From positions 1-17,432 of the forward strand of contig CAZWRN010000023.1 in the NCBI GenBank assembly GCA_964636275.1: a stretch of 17,432 bases of DNA. The letters run 5' to 3'. The translations under genes were made by a program, and so were the position numbers. This stretch comes from CAZWRN01 sp964636275 (GTDB lineage Bacteria; Patescibacteriota; Microgenomatia; Daviesbacterales; UBA10151). Of the stretch, positions 6,943 through 13,433 are shown one piece after another; position 1 is the first letter of the stretch; every line of letters begins with the position of its first letter. Under the pieces are notes generated by a model, which saw only the letters and a list, made by a program, of their open reading frames with translations, had not been told where the DNA came from and did no database searches.

Positions 6943-7916
6943 CTCATCATCCCCCAAAAAGTTACTGGTTTTGGATATAGATAACTTTCAATATATTCAT
7001 CAGATACTTTTCTTACTTGCTGAATTCGCTTACGCTCTTTCAACAAATAAGGTAAATTTTTAAGCAGTGTGATGCTTACCGCAAAAGGCTGCCAAAAAAA
7101 ACCAGATCGCCATTGGTAAAAAATGGTATTAAAATATACTAAAAATATCTTCAACCATCGCCATTTTCTTAATAATATGGCAGTTGGAAAATCTTTTATT
7201 ATTGTCATATACATATTTGTAAATTGCCAATACTCCAGCATCTGTTTTCTCTTTGAAGAGCTCGCTTTGTGTTTATGATAAATAATAGCTTTCGGACAAT
7301 ACAGACTTTGATATCCTAGAAATTGGGCTCGAAATGCCCAATCAACCTCTTCTGAATACATAAAATAATGCTCATCAAACATACCAACTTTGATAAAAAC
7401 ATCCCGTCTAAATAAAGCAGCCCCACCGGTTGCTCCAAATATTTTCATCTCTGTTTCATACTGACCAGTATCTTTTTCTTCCCACCCAATTGAGCGTGCT
7501 TGTCCTACTTCATTGATTCGAATTCCGACTCCATCAATTTTTTTACGATCATCAAAATTTAGCAGTTTACTACAAAATGAGGCAATTTTTGGATACCTCT
7601 TTGCACAATGCATAATCTCAGTTAACCAATCCTGATCGATCTCTGTGTCATTATTCACAAAAGCCACGTACTCTGTATCTACAGCCTTTACTCCAGCATT
7701 AATCGCAGCCGCAAACCCGTAATTTTTATCTAAAGCTACTATTTTTACCGTTGGAAAATTTTTGGTAACAAAATCCACTGTATCATCAGTTGATCCATTA
7801 TCGACTATTACAGTCTCAAAATTTGAATATGTTTGTTTCATTAATGAAGTCAATGAAACTTCCAGCCAACTCTTACCATTCCAGTTTGGAATAATGACTG
7901 CCACTTTATTTCTCAT
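6939..7916 (-). CDS. GT2 family glycosyltransferase (rhamnosyltransferase-like)
   Basis: A 325-residue enzyme that should transfer a sugar from a nucleotide donor to a lipid-linked acceptor on the cytoplasmic face. The GT-A fold starts at once: VAVIIPNWNG (5-14), VDNGSTDD (38-45), then the DXD-type metal and donor site FVNNDTE (86-92). GATGGAALFRRDVF (161-174) and the catalytic-base region YSEEVDWAFR (187-196) follow, as in WbbL-like rhamnosyltransferases. The C-terminal ~90 residues carry hydrophobic stretches that could attach it to the membrane. It overlaps the methyltransferase gene upstream by 11 nt and the Wzy-like gene downstream by 4 nt. Donor specificity is unknown. Confidence 0.92.
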   Translation of the reverse strand: MRNKVAVIIPNWNGKSWLEVSLTSLMKQTYSNFETVIVDNGSTDDTVDFVTKNFPTVKIVALDKNYGFAAAINAGVKAVDTEYVAFVNNDTEIDQDWLTEIMHCAKRYPKIASFCSKLLNFDDRKKIDGVGIRINEVGQARSIGWEEKDTGQYETEMKIFGATGGAALFRRDVFIKVGMFDEHYFMYSEEVDWAFRAQFLGYQSLYCPKAIIYHKHKASSSKRKQMLEYWQFTNMYMTIIKDFPTAILLRKWRWLKIFLVYFNTIFYQWRSGFFWQPFAVSITLLKNLPYLLKERKRIQQVRKVSDEYIESYLYPKPVTFWGMMR

Positions 7917-8637
7917 AAGGTTTTTGCGCCAAAATTAACAGCCCCTCTCCCTGGCCAATTTTTGCTAAAAAGTTATTAATAATTTTAGTCAGTGGAGTCG
8001 CCCGATTGTAATTGATAGGAACTCCAACTCTTTTTAGTAAAGCTCTAAATAAGTCGTAGTTAGTTAACTCTTCTGTCTTAGATACTAAAATTGCAAATCC
8101 TGTTTTTTTGACAAGTTCATTCAAAGATCTCTTGGAAAAAAACTGAATATGATACGGCACACTCCAATGAGGCCAGAGATCTCGATAAATTTTGGCATGC
8201 CAACCAAAGCTATTAGGAGTAGCTATTGTTACCACTCCGCCTGGTTTTAAAACCCGAAAAACATTTTCCAGCAGCTTTTCCGGATCTGTTACATGCTCAA
8301 TTGAATGTCGTAGATTTACCACATCAAAAAAGCCTGATGGAAAAGTTTTTGATGAAAATTCTGATACAATTAATTTATTACCAGATTTGATTTTCAGTCT
8401 TTTTGCTACATTCTTAATAGCATATTCAGAAACATCCAAACCAAAAACTTCAAAACCACGTTTGGCTGCAATCTCCATAAAAAGTCCGGTGCCTACCCCA
8501 ATATCTAAAAGTAATCCGGTTTTTTTATGCTGCTGAATCAGATCGACAATCCGGGCATTACGCGGATATTCCACCACATCGGCTTTTTCAAGTTCTTCAA
8601 AATAGTCCTGGGTATACTGATCAGTTGGATTTTTCAT
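7906..8637 (-). CDS. Class I SAM-dependent methyltransferase
   Basis: A 243-residue soluble protein with the Rossmann methyltransferase core. Motif I is LLLDIGVGTG (42-51), the acidic ribose-binding residue is in FGLDVS (65-70), and the post-motif is FDVVNLRHSIEHV followed by VLKPGGVVTIATPN. This is the Methyltransf_11/12-type pattern found in small-molecule and sugar methyltransferases. SAM binding is well supported. Its substrate is inferred from context: between a flippase and a glycosyltransferase it most likely methylates a sugar or caps a glycan chain. The gene overlaps the flippase gene by 17 nt and the GT2 gene by 11 nt; no SD is seen at its start. Confidence 0.9.
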   Translation of the reverse strand: MKNPTDQYTQDYFEELEKADVVEYPRNARIVDLIQQHKKTGLLLDIGVGTGLFMEIAAKRGFEVFGLDVSEYAIKNVAKRLKIKSGNKLIVSEFSSKTFPSGFFDVVNLRHSIEHVTDPEKLLENVFRVLKPGGVVTIATPNSFGWHAKIYRDLWPHWSVPYHIQFFSKRSLNELVKKTGFAILVSKTEELTNYDLFRALLKRVGVPINYNRATPLTKIINNFLAKIGQGEGLLILAQKPYEK

Positions 8638-9868
8638 ACGTCGAATAATAAATGATCACAAAATATATCACAAAAGCCAAAAATTGAGATATGACTGTCA
8701 TCCAGGCTGCAGCATATACTCCATACTGTGGAATAAAAATCAGATTACCCAAAAAATTGCCGATCAGATTAAATAAAGAAATCCCCAATAATAATCTAAG
8801 TTTTTTTTCATCAGATAAAAGTACTGCTCCTTGAGCAGCTAGAATAAATATGAATGGAATTGCCATTGCCAATATTCCAACAACAGTGATAGAAGCCAGG
8901 TATCCTTCTGGTAAAAAATTTTGAATCATCCAAGGAACTAAATACCAAAAACTGATTACAAAAGGCACAGACAGCAACATCAATAATCCGACACTTTTTA
9001 GATACAATGAAAAATTAAATTTCCCCTCACCATTGATCCTACTCATGACCGGGAAAAAAGCGGTTTCAAATGCCGCTGGTATAAAGATAATTCCTTCTAA
9101 AAATCTATAAGCAGCACTATACACACCAGCATCATAGCTACCTTTTAAATATGACAGCATCAGCGTATCTACTTTGAAATAAATCAGCCCTAACATACTC
9201 ATCAGACCATAAAGTAATGATCCTTTTAATATTTTGCCCAAAGTATCTTTTCTGATATGGGTAAATAATTGTTGAAAATCTTTAGTTGAAAGGAGTAAGA
9301 AAAAAAACGTTCCCAACATATAAAAAATATGTCCAGTCACTACTGCAATTAACGCCCCAAAAACACCACTACCTAGATTTATCAACCAAATCCCCAAAAA
9401 AATAGTTGAGACATTTAATATCAATATACCTCCCGCTGAATATTTAAATTTATTTTTCACAACTAAAGCAGCATCTAAAGTTAAACCTATCGCCTGAGGA
9501 ATAATAGTAAAGGCTGCAATTAACGACAAGAAGACTCTGGCTTTGTCAGGGTCAGTTATAAACAGTATCAGTCCAAAAACAAAGACCAAACCGGTGGCAA
9601 ATACAACACGAATAACTAAAGAGTTAATAAACAAACCAACAAACCGATTTTGATCTTTTGACACTTCTCGAATCATAAAACGGGAAATACCCAAATCTAC
9701 TACAGCAGATAACACCGAAAAATAGGATAATGCCACGGAATAATTACCAAATTCTACGACCCCCAACTGTCTTGCCAGATAAAAAGTATAAAAAAAGGAT
9801 AAAATTTTGGTTGAAATTTGAGCTAACAGCAAATAGGAGGAATTTTTTAAAATTGCCTTCAACATCAT
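8621..9868 (-). CDS. Oligosaccharide flippase (Wzx/MOP superfamily)
   Basis: A 415-residue polytopic protein with about 12 membrane segments, normal for the polysaccharide transporter family (PF01943, MOP superfamily). It begins with the typical KNSSYLLLAQISTKILSFF helix, followed by ARQLGVVEFGNYSVA and VVDLGISRFMIREVS, hallmarks of Wzx-like flippases that move undecaprenyl-linked glycans across the membrane. The helix pair after a central SYDAGVYSAAYR motif also fits. It is the first gene of the operon, starting at ATGATG with no visible SD. It is divergent from lepB. No priming phosphoglycosyltransferase is present in the window, so chain initiation must be encoded elsewhere. Confidence 0.9.
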   Translation of the reverse strand: MMLKAILKNSSYLLLAQISTKILSFFYTFYLARQLGVVEFGNYSVALSYFSVLSAVVDLGISRFMIREVSKDQNRFVGLFINSLVIRVVFATGLVFVFGLILFITDPDKARVFLSLIAAFTIIPQAIGLTLDAALVVKNKFKYSAGGILILNVSTIFLGIWLINLGSGVFGALIAVVTGHIFYMLGTFFFLLLSTKDFQQLFTHIRKDTLGKILKGSLLYGLMSMLGLIYFKVDTLMLSYLKGSYDAGVYSAAYRFLEGIIFIPAAFETAFFPVMSRINGEGKFNFSLYLKSVGLLMLLSVPFVISFWYLVPWMIQNFLPEGYLASITVVGILAMAIPFIFILAAQGAVLLSDEKKLRLLLGISLFNLIGNFLGNLIFIPQYGVYAAAWMTVISQFLAFVIYFVIIYYSTYEKSN

Positions 9869-9884
9869 CTAAGTCTAACAAATT

Positions 9885-10559
9885 TTGAGCGTAAAAAGAA
9901 CTCTGGCGTCTTTTTTCGACTTGCTACCAGGCAGGTTGTTTGAGATAATATCCCCCATGATCTCCCCCGACTATATCAGTGTAGAACAACCTAAGCCAGC
10001 TACTCCCATCAAAGAACATGTTTTAGAGTTGTTTCAAACTCTGGTTGTTTTCGCAACCATTGCTACTATCATTTACTGGCTGATAGCCCAACCACATAAG
10101 GTTTCTGGGGCTTCAATGTTTCCCAACTTTCACGACGGTGATTATATTATCACAGACAAACTTACTTACAAAATCAGTGAGCCGAAACGAGGCGATGTTG
10201 TCGTTTTTAAAAATCCCCGTGATGAATCCCAGGATTTTATTAAACGAATCATGGGTCTACCAGGTGATACCATCAAAGTTCAAAATGGTCATGTTTATAT
10301 AAATGGCAAACAGGTAACCGAAGGCTTTTTAAAACCGGAAGTAGTAACAACTCCTGGATCATTTATGCATGAAGGGCAGGAAATAGTTGTCCAACCTGGT
10401 GAATATATAGCCATGGGCGACAACCGGCCTCACTCATCAGATTCACGAGAATGGGGATTTGTCACCAAACAAGAGATAATTGGCCGGGTCATGCTTCGAT
10501 ATTGGCCGGCCAACCAAGTCGGCCTCTGGCCCGCAGCTTATTCACTTGAAAAAATCTGA
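9885..10559 (+). CDS. lepB: Signal peptidase I
   Basis: A serine protease of the outer membrane face that cleaves signal peptides from exported proteins. One membrane anchor (about residues 48-68) precedes the catalytic domain. The nucleophile is Ser77 in SGASMFP and the general base is Lys120 in DFIKRIMGLPGD. Box E is GDNRPHSSDSREWG (178-191). A single N-terminal anchor is normal for Gram-positive-style enzymes. The longest reading frame starts at TTG (9885), leaving only 16 bp to the divergent flippase gene. A shorter product from ATG 9957 (residue 25), just after a promoter-like sequence and still keeping the anchor, is at least as likely. There is no SD at either start. Confidence 0.93.
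   Translation: MSVKRTLASFFDLLPGRLFEIISPMISPDYISVEQPKPATPIKEHVLELFQTLVVFATIATIIYWLIAQPHKVSGASMFPNFHDGDYIITDKLTYKISEPKRGDVVVFKNPRDESQDFIKRIMGLPGDTIKVQNGHVYINGKQVTEGFLKPEVVTTPGSFMHEGQEIVVQPGEYIAMGDNRPHSSDSREWGFVTKQEIIGRVMLRYWPANQVGLWPAAYSLEKI
9921..9949 (+). promoter_or_regulatory. Candidate lepB promoter
   Basis: TTGCTA (9921-9926), a 17-nt spacer and GATAAT (9944-9949) form a sigma70-like promoter. Seven bases separate the -10 from the ATG at 9957. If real, lepB starts at 9957 and not at the upstream TTG. Confidence 0.4.
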
Positions 10560-10579
10560 TCTTACCCAAAAACAAAGCT

Positions 10580-10621
10580 TTAACTTATTATTTAATTTAT
10601 AATTTAGTAATTTCTCACTTC
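10580..10621. repeat. Short degenerate heptamer array
   Basis: Six consecutive 7-nt units between the ends of lepB and parB: TTAACTT, ATTATTT, AATTTAT, AATTTAG, TAATTTC, TCACTTC. Only a pyrimidine-rich arm is present. The units resemble those of the larger arrays at 11764-11879 and 13336-13433. Confidence 0.45.
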
Positions 10622-10649
10622 GTTCGAAAAATATAGATAAAAAGGTCTT

Positions 10650-11513
10650 TTATGAAGGATTGTAAAAGGAGTTTAAGGCCTGATAGATTCTTTGAATCTG
10701 TTCATTGGTAGTTTCTGGCTGACCATCCATTCTAATTTCAAGTTTGGCTGTAGTACCTGTTAACATGTATTTTACTTTAACAGCTTTCATATCTGTACCA
10801 TGATTGGCCAAAATACTTTGCAAACCCTGCTCAATCTGGTCAACCTGTTCACTAACTATTCTCATCTTTTCTGGAGCAGCACCTTTTTTCGGACCAATTC
10901 CATGATGAGAACGGATTTTTCGCACTAGTTCTTCTGTTCCCCGAACAGACAGATTTCTTTTCAATACCTCTTTGTAAGCTTCAATGATCAGGTGTGGATC
11001 CTCCAAAGCCGACAAGGCTCTGACATGTCCTTCAGTTGTCTGTCCAGACATCAAAGCATCTTTTAAAGCGTCAGGCAAGGTCAATAACCTAATAGTATTT
11101 GAGATATATGAGGGTGATTTAGAAACTCTCTGGGCAATCTCTGAATTGGTCAGATTAAATTCATCCATCAGTCTTTTATAAGCCTGAGCCCGCTCCAACG
11201 GATTGAGGTCAACACGCTGAACGTTTTCTACGATCGCCATTTCAAGCATGCCTTGAGGAGTGGTCTCTCGGATAATAACCGGCACTTTAGGCAAACCAAC
11301 CAGTCTAGCTGCTCTCCAACGCCTTTCACCTGCAATAATCTGGTAACCAGCCGGTGTCTTAGCTACTACAATCGGCTCTAAAATACCGTGTTCTGATACA
11401 GACTCTGCCAATTCAGCAAGTGATTCTGGGGTGATTAAACCTCGGGGTTGTAAAGGATTAGCTTGGAGCAGATTGATATCCAGTTCAAAAATACGGTCGT
11501 TTGTCTCGTCCAT
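10650..11513 (-). CDS. parB: ParB/Spo0J chromosome-partitioning CTPase
   Basis: A 287-residue protein that binds parS sites near the origin, spreads as a CTP-dependent clamp and works with ParA to segregate chromosomes. The N-terminal ParB domain has NPLQPR (19-24), the CTP-binding GERRWRA (62-68) and ENVQR (96-100). A helix-turn-helix follows at about 121-142 (LTNSEIAQRVSKSPSYIS). The C-terminal ~70 residues form the dimerisation domain. All main family motifs are intact. The start overlaps the rpmA stop as TAATG, so it is translationally coupled to a ribosomal protein gene. No parA is in the window, and I did not find a clear parS-like 16-bp palindrome here. Confidence 0.95.
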   Translation of the reverse strand: MDETNDRIFELDINLLQANPLQPRGLITPESLAELAESVSEHGILEPIVVAKTPAGYQIIAGERRWRAARLVGLPKVPVIIRETTPQGMLEMAIVENVQRVDLNPLERAQAYKRLMDEFNLTNSEIAQRVSKSPSYISNTIRLLTLPDALKDALMSGQTTEGHVRALSALEDPHLIIEAYKEVLKRNLSVRGTEELVRKIRSHHGIGPKKGAAPEKMRIVSEQVDQIEQGLQSILANHGTDMKAVKVKYMLTGTTAKLEIRMDGQPETTNEQIQRIYQALNSFYNPS

Positions 11514-11764
11514 TAGGCTTTCACTACATTAACAACTTTTTTGCCCAACTTCATTTTAAATTCAACTTTGCCGTCAGTCAAAGCAAATAAAGTAAAATCA
11601 TTTCCAGCTTTAACATTTAAACCTGGATAAAATTTGTTGCCTTTTTGTCTAATAATAATATTACCGACAGTCACAGCTTCACCGCCATATTTTTTAACTC
11701 CAAGACGCTTGGAGATTGAATCATGATTGGTTTTTGCTGTACCGCCACCTTTTTTATGTGCCAT
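11513..11764 (-). CDS. rpmA: Ribosomal protein L27 (bL27)
   Basis: An 83-residue protein of the large subunit whose N-terminal tail reaches the peptidyl-transferase centre. It starts MAHKKGGGTAKTNHDS and continues KRLGVKKYGGEAV and IIIRQKG, the expected bL27 pattern. It has no cleavable N-terminal extension as found in some Firmicutes. No SD is visible; instead a degenerate heptamer array runs up to the start codon, containing AT-rich -10-like hexamers (CATAAT ending 9 nt before the ATG). It lies 148 nt downstream of rplU and overlaps parB by one base. Confidence 0.96.
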   Translation of the reverse strand: MAHKKGGGTAKTNHDSISKRLGVKKYGGEAVTVGNIIIRQKGNKFYPGLNVKAGNDFTLFALTDGKVEFKMKLGKKVVNVVKA

Positions 11765-11879
11765 ATAATATAAATTATGAAGTATAAAGTATAAATGATA
11801 AAACTGAGAACTAATTAACCGTGTTTTATAATTTATAATTTTGACTTTATACTTTCTTTAATCCTTTCTAAAATACTAT
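11764..11879. repeat. Palindromic array of degenerate heptamers between rplU and rpmA
   Basis: On the plus strand, eight A-rich 7-nt units run from 11764 to 11819 (for example TGAAGTA, TAAAGTA, TAAATGA, GAGAACT). A 4-nt joint follows, then T-rich units from 11824 to 11879 (for example TTTTATA, ATTTATA, CTTTATA, CTTTCTT). The second half is roughly the reverse complement of the first, so the RNA could fold into a long imperfect hairpin. It fills most of the gap between the two ribosomal protein genes. Confidence 0.6.
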
Positions 11880-11884
11880 AACTT

Positions 11885-11916
11885 GTGAAAAGATAAGTCA
11901 ACTAATATCTTTTCAC
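11885..11916. other. Stem-loop overlapping the rplU stop codon
   Basis: GTGAAAAGATA (11885-11895) and TATCTTTTCAC (11906-11916) are perfect 11-bp inverted repeats around a 10-nt loop, and the rplU stop (11913-11915) lies in one arm. No T-run follows on the minus strand, so it is not a standard intrinsic terminator. It may be an RNA processing or stability element between rplU and rpmA. Confidence 0.55.
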
Positions 11917-12215
11917 GCTTTCAGCATCAAAACAGTATATTTCTTAGTCGAACCAGTCACTTTTCTGGTGTTTGCTTTAGCATGATACTTTGCTACTCTG
12001 ATTTTTTTACCTTTAGTTGTAGATACCACATCAAAGACAAATTTACTTTTTACAAAAGGAGCTCCCAGGTCGAGTTTGTCGCCTTCACTGGTCATCAAAA
12101 CAGTATCACATTCAACTGTTTTAACATCCTCACCCAAAAAATCCACGGCAAATTGTTTACCTGGCATGACTTTGTATTGTTTACCTTTTATTTCTGCAAC
12201 CAAATAGTTCAACAT
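11913..12215 (-). CDS. rplU: Ribosomal protein L21 (bL21)
   Basis: A 100-residue large-subunit protein. The start is set at ATG 12215 because the family begins with a short strand leading into GKQYKV, here MLNYLVAEIKGKQYKV. A longer frame to 12344 exists but runs into rodA and looks non-coding. The body (GEDVKTVECDTVLMTSEGDK and VVSTTKGKKIRVAKYHAKA) fits bL21. The C-terminal loop usually reading GHRQ-x-x-T is here GSTKKYT, a divergent form. There is no SD. A TACAAT box ends 8 nt before the start, in the 55-nt gap after rodA. Confidence 0.92.
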   Translation of the reverse strand: MLNYLVAEIKGKQYKVMPGKQFAVDFLGEDVKTVECDTVLMTSEGDKLDLGAPFVKSKFVFDVVSTTKGKKIRVAKYHAKANTRKVTGSTKKYTVLMLKA

Positions 12216-12223
12216 AAGTTCAA

Positions 12224-12229
12224 ATTGTA
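12224..12229 (-). promoter_or_regulatory. -10 box upstream of rplU
   Basis: TACAAT on the minus strand (five of six to consensus), 8 nt before the rplU ATG. The -35 position (TTGCGT at a 17-nt spacing) is weak. The stretch TACAAT-nn-GAACT-(T)-ATGTTGAA is shared with the ileS start region. If used, the rplU transcript would have almost no leader. Confidence 0.4.
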
Positions 12230-12270
12230 CCTTTTCTGAGCTCAAAACGCAATACTCTAAGCTACAACCA

Positions 12271-13326
12271 TTAATCGTCATCACCAATGATCTGAGTATC
12301 CCTTTTTCGTTGACCAAACCGGGCAACTGAAGCAACCAGTCCAAATGATAAAAGGGTGGTAATCATCGAACTCCCTCCATATGACAAAAATGGCAATGTA
12401 ATACCAGTGATAGGCAAAACTCCAATATTCATGCCTATATTTACAGTAATCTGAAACATCATCATTCCAAATACTCCCAATACTATCAGCTCACCAAAAC
12501 GATCACCCACTCTCCCAATCAGTTTAAACATAAAATAGAAAATCGTACTATAAAAAATAATAACCAGTAATGATCCGATCAGTCCCAACTCTTCTGCTAT
12601 AAAAGCAAAGATAAAATCAGTCCGAAACTCGGGCAAAAATTGTAATCTTGACTGGGTACCTCTACCCAACCCTCTTCCCCACAGCTGACCACTACCAACC
12701 GCAATCATTGACTGGATAACATGGAAACCAATGCCCTGAGGATCAGCCGTAGGTGACAAAAAGCTGTAAATACGTTGTTTTTGATAATCATGCAAAAAAA
12801 GCCAGGTTGTCGGAATACTTATCAGCCCTATTAGTCCAAAAAGCCCGAGTTTAATAAGTGAAATATGCGAAGCAAGCAACATCACAATCCATATAAATAA
12901 CACCGTTAACATGGTTCCCAAATCTGGTTGTCTAAAAATGAGCAAAGCCATTGGCGCTAATATTCCAATACTCTTAGCAATATTTTTCCAAGTAGGCTGA
13001 TGATAAGTCCAAAAATGTGCCAGGCATAAAATCATCACAATCTTGGCAAATTCCGAAGGCTGAAAATTAAACAATCCCAAAGGAATCCACCGAACTGAGC
13101 CACGGGACTCAAAACCAATAATCAAAGTGATCACCAAAAGAACTAAAATCACTCCATACATGTATTTCAACAAAGGGGTAATTGAACGATAATCAAACCG
13201 CTGTAAAAGAAAATAGCCAAGCAAACCGATAACCGCGAAAATAGCCTGTTGAATTGCCTGAGGAGGGCTAGATGAATAAATAACCGTCACACTAAATGAA
13301 ATTAGAAGTAAAATTGGAATGATCAT
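12271..13326 (-). CDS. rodA: RodA/FtsW family peptidoglycan glycosyltransferase
   Basis: A SEDS-family membrane enzyme that polymerises lipid II into glycan strands with a partner class B PBP. Counting from the longest frame, it shows SVRWIPLGLFNFQPSEF (98-114) and RQPDLGTM. The catalytic Asp258 is in FLPEFRTDFIFAFIAEELG, and the end has LPFLSYGGSS. Strong similarity to RodA's TDFIFA..AEELG makes elongation more likely than septation, though FtsW cannot be excluded. A GTG start at 13389 is open, but its first 21 codons are translated heptamer repeat (two ISHF copies). ATG 13326, at the start of the first membrane helix, is preferred and gives 351 residues. Confidence 0.9.
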   Translation of the reverse strand: MIIPILLLISFSVTVIYSSSPPQAIQQAIFAVIGLLGYFLLQRFDYRSITPLLKYMYGVILVLLVITLIIGFESRGSVRWIPLGLFNFQPSEFAKIVMILCLAHFWTYHQPTWKNIAKSIGILAPMALLIFRQPDLGTMLTVLFIWIVMLLASHISLIKLGLFGLIGLISIPTTWLFLHDYQKQRIYSFLSPTADPQGIGFHVIQSMIAVGSGQLWGRGLGRGTQSRLQFLPEFRTDFIFAFIAEELGLIGSLLVIIFYSTIFYFMFKLIGRVGDRFGELIVLGVFGMMMFQITVNIGMNIGVLPITGITLPFLSYGGSSMITTLLSFGLVASVARFGQRKRDTQIIGDDD

Positions 13327-13335
13327 CTCTGGATA

Positions 13336-13433
13336 TGGGAAGTGAGAAATGAGAAGATAGATAATGAAATGTGAAATGAGAAATCGCACTTCTCACTTCA
13401 AATTCCAGCTTCCCACTTCCCGCCTCACACTTC
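13336..13433. repeat. 14-unit palindromic heptamer array between ileS and rodA
   Basis: On the plus strand, seven purine-rich 7-nt units run from 13336 to 13384: TGGGAAG, TGAGAAA, TGAGAAG, ATAGATA, ATGAAAT, GTGAAAT, GAGAAAT. They are followed without a gap by seven pyrimidine-rich units, 13385 to 13433: CGCACTT, CTCACTT, CAAATTC, CAGCTTC, CCACTTC, CCGCCTC, ACACTTC. The halves are approximate reverse complements. The array covers the last codons of ileS and ends just before the preferred rodA start. Confidence 0.7.

Noticed and set aside
12216..12344. N-terminal extension of rplU by 43 codons
   Set aside because: It overlaps the end of rodA in another frame and precedes the conserved L21 N-terminus; the ATG at 12215 fits the family.
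13327..13389. GTG start extending RodA by 21 residues
   Set aside because: The extension is translated 7-nt repeat and has no counterpart in the family's usual N-terminus.
10580..13433. CRISPR array
   Set aside because: The short periodic units are 7 nt, degenerate and contiguous, without long identical repeats or unique spacers, and no cas gene is present.
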